Both the position numbers and the translations under genes were made by a program. A DNA stretch of 8,452 nucleotides from positions 1 through 8,452 of the forward strand of contig DOPM01000027.1 in NCBI GenBank assembly GCA_003513495.1. The letters run 5' to 3'. This document shows positions 5,941-8,452 of the stretch, one piece after another (the first letter of the stretch is position 1; the number at the start of each line of letters is the position of its first letter). Source of the DNA: Desulfosporosinus sp. Lineage in GTDB: Bacteria > Bacillota > Desulfitobacteriia > Desulfitobacteriales > Desulfitobacteriaceae. Below the pieces are notes generated by a model, which was not told the DNA's origin, searched no databases, and saw only the letters and a program-made list of their open reading frames with translations.

Positions 5941-6972
5941 ATGAAGGTAAAATACCAAATATTTATTAGTTCTACATTTGAAGATTTGAAAGAAGCCAGA
6001 GAACAATTAATAAAATGCATTCTTGAGATGGGACATATACCAGTAGGTATGGAAATGTTTAGCGCAGCTAATGAAGAACAATGGAAGGTTATTCAACGAC
6101 AGATTGACGATTGCGATTATTATGTCGTATTAGTTGCACACAGATATGGATCAATGGAAAATAATATTAGCTATACAGAAAAGGAATATGATTATGCTTT
6201 GAGCAAAGGCATTCCAGTACTAGGTTTTATTTTGGATAATTCGATTGAATGGCCACCGGCTCATATTGAATCCGATCAAATTAAGAAAGAAAAACTAAAT
6301 CTTTTTAAAGACAAGGTACGGGGAAAGATGGTTAGTTTTTGGAAGAATTCCGAAGACTTGTATGGTAAAGCTGCTATATCTATTAATAAGGCTATAACTA
6401 CATATGAACGACCAGGTTATGTTAGGTCTTCAGAAGCATTAGATAAAGATTTATATAAAGAACTTGCTAGACTAAGCTCGGAGAACGGAGAATTGAGAAG
6501 TAGGTTAGAAGAGAAAGAAAAGCAAATTAACCAGACAGCTGAGAATCAGAACAAAGAACTAGTAAGTGTGATGCAAAATACCGATAAAGTTATTTCAATT
6601 AGGTTTAAAGGTGAGGTTGAATGGAATAGAGATCATTCGCTCTCATTATTAGAAATCTTTGAAGCAACTAGCCTGCATTTAATTGTTGAGGCAAATGAGG
6701 AAAAAATGAAACAAGCTATAGCATATGCGGCTTCTGGTCGGGCTGATTTCAAAACCCCAAATCCGGTTCCTAATAATCGTTTTTCCGAATGGGTATCTGA
6801 CTTGTTTTCCTTAGGTTTAATTTGTCCGTCAACTAGAAAACACTCAGTAAATGATAGTAATAAATACTGGTCTCTAACTACAAAAGGTGAAGATTTAATT
6901 CGTAATCTTAGAAAGCTAAAGATATATTCAGGGCTATCAACTGTCGTTATAGATGATATTGCAAATGAGTAG
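5941..6972 (+). CDS. DUF4062 domain protein with coiled coil and winged-helix-like C-terminus
   Basis: The protein has 343 residues and starts at ATG 5941 behind AGGAAG (5927-5932). Residues 1-100 are a clear DUF4062 domain: IFISSTFEDLKEAREQL (7-23), GMEMF (36-40), IDDCDYYVVLVAHRYGS (55-71) and SYTEKEYDYA (77-86). DUF4062 is a Rossmann-like fold related to TIR domains, often placed at the N-terminus of STAND or NACHT-type proteins and linked to immunity-like loci. Whether this one has enzymatic activity cannot be seen. Residues of about 163-212 are charged and heptad-like, probably a coiled coil. The C-terminal 125 residues end in YWSLTTKGEDLIRNLRKLK, which resembles a winged-helix wing and helix. 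No NTPase, signal peptide or membrane segment is present, so it is a stand-alone cytoplasmic protein. A sensor-effector or regulatory role is inferred from domain type only. Confidence 0.88.
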   Translation: MKVKYQIFISSTFEDLKEAREQLIKCILEMGHIPVGMEMFSAANEEQWKVIQRQIDDCDYYVVLVAHRYGSMENNISYTEKEYDYALSKGIPVLGFILDNSIEWPPAHIESDQIKKEKLNLFKDKVRGKMVSFWKNSEDLYGKAAISINKAITTYERPGYVRSSEALDKDLYKELARLSSENGELRSRLEEKEKQINQTAENQNKELVSVMQNTDKVISIRFKGEVEWNRDHSLSLLEIFEATSLHLIVEANEEKMKQAIAYAASGRADFKTPNPVPNNRFSEWVSDLFSLGLICPSTRKHSVNDSNKYWSLTTKGEDLIRNLRKLKIYSGLSTVVIDDIANE

Positions 6973-7081
6973 AAGTAGTTAGCCTTTTTATCACGTACTT
7001 CTCCTAACAGAAAAATTTACGAGTATGTAAAGGATAAAAAGGTAAAATTAACCTTGAAGCAGAAAACCGAAAACACGCAAA

Positions 7082-7128
7082 TCGTCAATCAAGTCTAATT
7101 TGACTATATTGTGGGAACGAGCTTTACT
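7082..7128 (+). promoter_or_regulatory. Candidate promoter and imperfect palindrome upstream of the octapeptide-repeat gene
   Basis: TTGACT (7100-7105), a 17-bp spacer and TTTACT (7123-7128) form a possible sigma-A promoter. An alternative is TCGTCA (7082-7087), 17 bp and TATATT (7105-7110). An imperfect 26-bp palindrome (7086-7111, 20 of 26 positions symmetric, CAAT...ATTG ends and GTC...GAC inside) overlaps the -35 or -10 element. A regulator could therefore bind here. Neither promoter is a full consensus. Confidence 0.35.
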
Positions 7129-7186
7129 TTGTTTGTCATAGTGCTCATTATCGGACTCAAAAGGATATTACAAAGGGGGATTTAAG

Positions 7187-7624
7187 ATGAGTGATGCTAA
7201 ACTGTGGGTTAGAAACATGTATACAGGTCCAGGAGGAGGAGCATACACTGGTCCAGACGGAGGTATGTACACTGGTCCAGGAGGCGGTGCTTATACTGGC
7301 CCGGGCGGCGGTATGTATAGCGGCCCAAGAGGTGGTGCATACACAGGCCCGGGAGGAGGACTATACACAGGTCCAGGAGGAGGAGCATATACTGGTCCGG
7401 GCGGTGGATTGTATACGGGGCCTGGAGGCGGTCTTTACACAGGACCAGGTGGTGGACTATATACAGGTCCGGGTGGAGGTATGTACACAGGTCCTGATTC
7501 AGAACCATATATGGCTATTCACCCGCCTTGGCCTTTATTTGTTGTTGAACTCCGTAAAATGAAAATGTTCAAAGAAGCAGTAATGATTGAAAATGCTTTG
7601 AAAAGTATTGGTTGGAATATTTAG
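7187..7624 (+). CDS. Small Gly/Tyr/Pro octapeptide-repeat protein, function unknown
   Basis: The protein has 145 residues and starts at ATG 7187 behind a very strong AAAGGGGG (7172-7179). After a ten-residue leader come twelve consecutive octapeptides (residues 11-106) of pattern [M/A/L]-Y-T-G-P-G-G-G, with single changes to S, D or R. A 39-residue tail follows (PYMAIHPPWPLFVVELRKMK and on to ALKSIGWNI) that looks like a short amphipathic helical domain. There is no signal peptide, sorting motif, Cys or membrane segment, so it is probably cytoplasmic. The Tyr/Gly/Pro repeat is expected to be flexible and could self-associate. Glycine and proline codons differ freely between repeats while the peptide stays fixed, so the array is under protein-level selection. 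It lies 214 bases after the DUF4062 gene in the same direction, with its own candidate promoter. I do not recognise a characterised family. Confidence 0.8.
   Translation: MSDAKLWVRNMYTGPGGGAYTGPDGGMYTGPGGGAYTGPGGGMYSGPRGGAYTGPGGGLYTGPGGGAYTGPGGGLYTGPGGGLYTGPGGGLYTGPGGGMYTGPDSEPYMAIHPPWPLFVVELRKMKMFKEAVMIENALKSIGWNI
7217..7504 (+). repeat. Twelve 24-bp tandem repeats encoding the YTGPGGG octapeptides
   Basis: Twelve units of exactly 24 bp lie in frame without an indel. Units differ at third positions (GGT/GGC/GGA/GGG and CCA/CCG/CCT all appear), so this is an old array kept at the protein level rather than a fresh slippage product. The last unit ends in Asp-Ser-Glu and leads into the C-terminal domain. 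Confidence 0.95.
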
Positions 7625-7660
7625 CTTAATATGGAGACATAATCCCATTGTAACATAGCA

Positions 7661-7727
7661 TAAGAGAGGGCTTGCGACATCGGGGTTGAACATTCTTTAG
7701 GTAGTAACCGGACATCGCAAACTCTTA
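7661..7727 (+). ncRNA. Candidate structured RNA (multi-tier stem-loop)
   Basis: Three nested helices can form. TAAGAG (7661-7666) pairs with CTCTTA (7722-7727), TTGCGA (7672-7677) with TCGCAA (7715-7720), and GGTT (7684-7687) with AACC (7706-7709). Internal loops separate the helices and an 18-base apical loop remains. It lies 37 bases after the repeat-protein stop, before a separate terminator-like hairpin. It could be a 3'-UTR structure, a small RNA ending at the 7744-7775 hairpin, or a chance fold. It matches no RNA family that I recognise. Confidence 0.35.
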
Positions 7728-7743
7728 AGACCTATAAAATACT

Positions 7744-7778
7744 AGAGAACTGCTATTTATCTTTGGCAGTTCTCTTTA
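7744..7778 (+). terminator. Intrinsic terminator candidate
   Basis: AGAGAACTGC (7744-7753) and GCAGTTCTCT (7766-7775) are perfect reverse complements with a 12-base loop, followed by TTTACTT. The stem is strong, although the T-run is short. It probably ends transcription of the repeat-protein gene together with the structured element before it. Confidence 0.6.
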
Positions 7779-7896
7779 CTTAAGCTCGATTATGGACTCA
7801 ATGTAAAATATATCCTTCTTTCAAGATAAAAGAGTAAAACCTAACTTCGATAAAGACCAATTTACCGAACCTCGCAAAATCCATATTACTGATTAG

Positions 7897-7921
7897 GCTA
7901 ATAATGAGAACATTAATTAGC
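7897..7921 (+). promoter_or_regulatory. Hairpin/palindrome just upstream of a ribosome binding site
   Basis: GCTAATAATG (7897-7906) pairs with CATTAATTAGC (7911-7921) over ten base pairs with one bulged T and an AGAA loop. It ends six bases before the GAAGGTGAT ribosome binding site (7927-7935) of the small monooxygenase-like gene. A weak promoter (TTTACC 7861-7866, 17 bp, TATTAC 7884-7889) lies upstream, so the hairpin would be at the start of the mRNA. It could be an operator, a 5'-stabilising hairpin or a translational control element. Confidence 0.4.
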
Positions 7922-7944
7922 ACAAAGAAGGTGATGAAAATAGG

Positions 7945-8262
7945 ATGATATCAAGAACATGGCATGGTATTGTACCTATTCATATGAAGGATGCGTTTGA
8001 AAAATATGAATATGAAACAGGGATAAGAGATACAACGATAATAAAAGGAAACATGGGGGCATATTTGAAGATAGTTGAACAAGAGGAATATGCACATTTC
8101 TTTTTATGTACAAAATGGGATACAATGGCTAGTGTGATTGCATATGCAGGTAATAAACCGACAATAGCTGTAACTTACCCGGATGACGAGCAATTTAGCC
8201 TGATATCAGATCCGATTGTGATTTTGCAAGAAGTGACCGATGCGGAAAATCCCTTTTTATAA
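7945..8262 (+). CDS. Small ABM-fold (antibiotic biosynthesis monooxygenase-like) protein
   Basis: The protein has 105 residues. The ATG at 7945 is chosen because GAAGGTGAT (7927-7935) is a near-perfect, well-spaced ribosome binding site. MISRTWHGIVPIHMKDAFEK at the start, HFFLCTKWDTMASVIAYAG in the middle and YPDDEQF..DPIVILQEV near the end fit the dimeric alpha+beta barrel (ferredoxin-like) ABM superfamily. In that superfamily a central strand ending in W-x-s and a C-terminal acidic loop are typical. Members include quinone monooxygenases and IsdG-like enzymes, but many are of unknown substrate, and none of the known catalytic triads is evident here. It appears to be a single-gene unit with a hairpin in front and a Y-family polymerase gene 133 bases later. 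The substrate is not predictable. Confidence 0.65.
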   Translation: MISRTWHGIVPIHMKDAFEKYEYETGIRDTTIIKGNMGAYLKIVEQEEYAHFFLCTKWDTMASVIAYAGNKPTIAVTYPDDEQFSLISDPIVILQEVTDAENPFL

Positions 8263-8316
8263 TAAGAGAATCATAATGCTAATAATGGGTATATGAACGA
8301 TAAAAGTGAATTTTCT

Positions 8317-8322
8317 TATAAT
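8317..8322 (+). promoter_or_regulatory. Possible -10 element of the Y-family polymerase gene
   Basis: TATAAT at 8317-8322 is a perfect -10 hexamer 73 bases before the start codon. A matching -35 is weak (TGAACG at 8294-8299 with 17-bp spacing). I looked for a Gram-positive LexA box (GAAC-N4-GTTC) and found none, although such polymerases are often SOS-controlled. Confidence 0.3.
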
Positions 8323-8395
8323 TATATAACGCACAGATAAACAGAAATTTGTCGAGCAGATAATTTGTATTTAAGTAGGCGACCGGAGAATAAGC

Positions 8396-8452
8396 ATGAA
8401 GAACAGAACCTATATCGCAATTGATTTGAAATCCTTCTACGCTTCGGTCGAA
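8396..8452 (+). CDS. Y-family DNA polymerase (UmuC/DinB-like), 3' partial
   Basis: Nineteen codons are visible, MKNRTYIAIDLKSFYASVE, behind GGAG at 8385-8388. The IAID-LKSFYASVE stretch is the first catalytic block of Y-family translesion polymerases. The Asp binds metal, and SFYASVE corresponds to the steric-gate and palm strand (Tyr at the gate position). The D-L-K-S-F-Y form, rather than DMDAFFASVE, points to the UvrX/UmuC-like branch of Firmicutes rather than classical Pol IV. Such enzymes replicate past damaged bases. The rest of the gene lies outside the window. Confidence 0.85.
   Translation, partial: MKNRTYIAIDLKSFYASVE

Noticed and set aside
7217..7504. Possible CRISPR-like array because of regular spacing
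   Set aside because: The 24-bp units are contiguous without spacers and are in-frame coding repeats.
7191..7562. Overlapping plus- and minus-strand ORFs across the octapeptide array
   Set aside because: The 24-bp repeat keeps other frames open as well. Only the frame with the strong ribosome binding site gives a regular, codon-diversified repeat and a sensible C-terminus.
5129..7904. Shared 12-mer TTAGGCTAATAA at 5129-5140 and 7893-7904, and GCTAATAATG again at 8278-8287
   Set aside because: Exact matches of this length are expected by chance in about 8 kb of AT-rich DNA. No further flanking similarity supports a repeat element.

Overview
The window looks like an accessory stretch from a low-to-mid GC, endospore-forming Firmicute, possibly a Clostridia or Negativicutes relative. 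That placement is inference. It rests on a Gly-Ala-Thr collagen-like surface protein next to a TPR glycosyltransferase, a group IIC intron close to the Oceanobacillus type, strong AGGAGG-type ribosome binding sites and Firmicute-type gene families. No single gene fixes the species.

Left part (1-2292): the 3' end of a surface protein with a collagen-like stalk and a seven-repeat YVTN beta-propeller, a possible damaged terminator, then an intact family 2 glycosyltransferase with a TPR-like C-terminus. The arrangement resembles exosporium or surface collagen-like glycoproteins that sit beside the enzyme that glycosylates them.

Middle (2300-5050): a gene graveyard. It holds the C-terminal 40 residues of a tyrosine recombinase on the minus strand, broken by one TGA, next to a near-perfect 30-bp palindrome. 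An N-terminal recombinase fragment follows on the plus strand. A group IIC intron starts directly after that fragment; its reverse transcriptase has lost about 300 codons at a TGGGAA microhomology and its 3' end is cut just after domain V. It is fused to a second, different group II intron remnant that keeps only the thumb/maturase part of its reverse transcriptase. That remnant is in turn fused to a frameshifted C-terminal fragment of a large helical protein of unknown function. None of these appears functional.

Intergenic 5050-5940: almost 900 bases, AT-rich, with a 19-bp perfect tandem duplication and a possible decayed small membrane-protein ORF.

Right part (5941-8452): intact single genes, each with a good ribosome binding site. 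They are a DUF4062 (TIR-like Rossmannoid) protein with coiled coil and winged-helix-like tail; a small protein made of twelve octapeptide repeats (x-Tyr-Thr-Gly-Pro-Gly-Gly-Gly) with a conserved-looking C-terminal segment; a structured RNA-like inverted repeat and a terminator; a small monooxygenase-like (ABM fold) protein behind a hairpin; and the first 19 codons of a Y-family DNA polymerase. The DUF4062 gene and the repeat-protein gene, beside recombination debris, are the best candidates for something undescribed, but nothing in the sequence proves that they work together.
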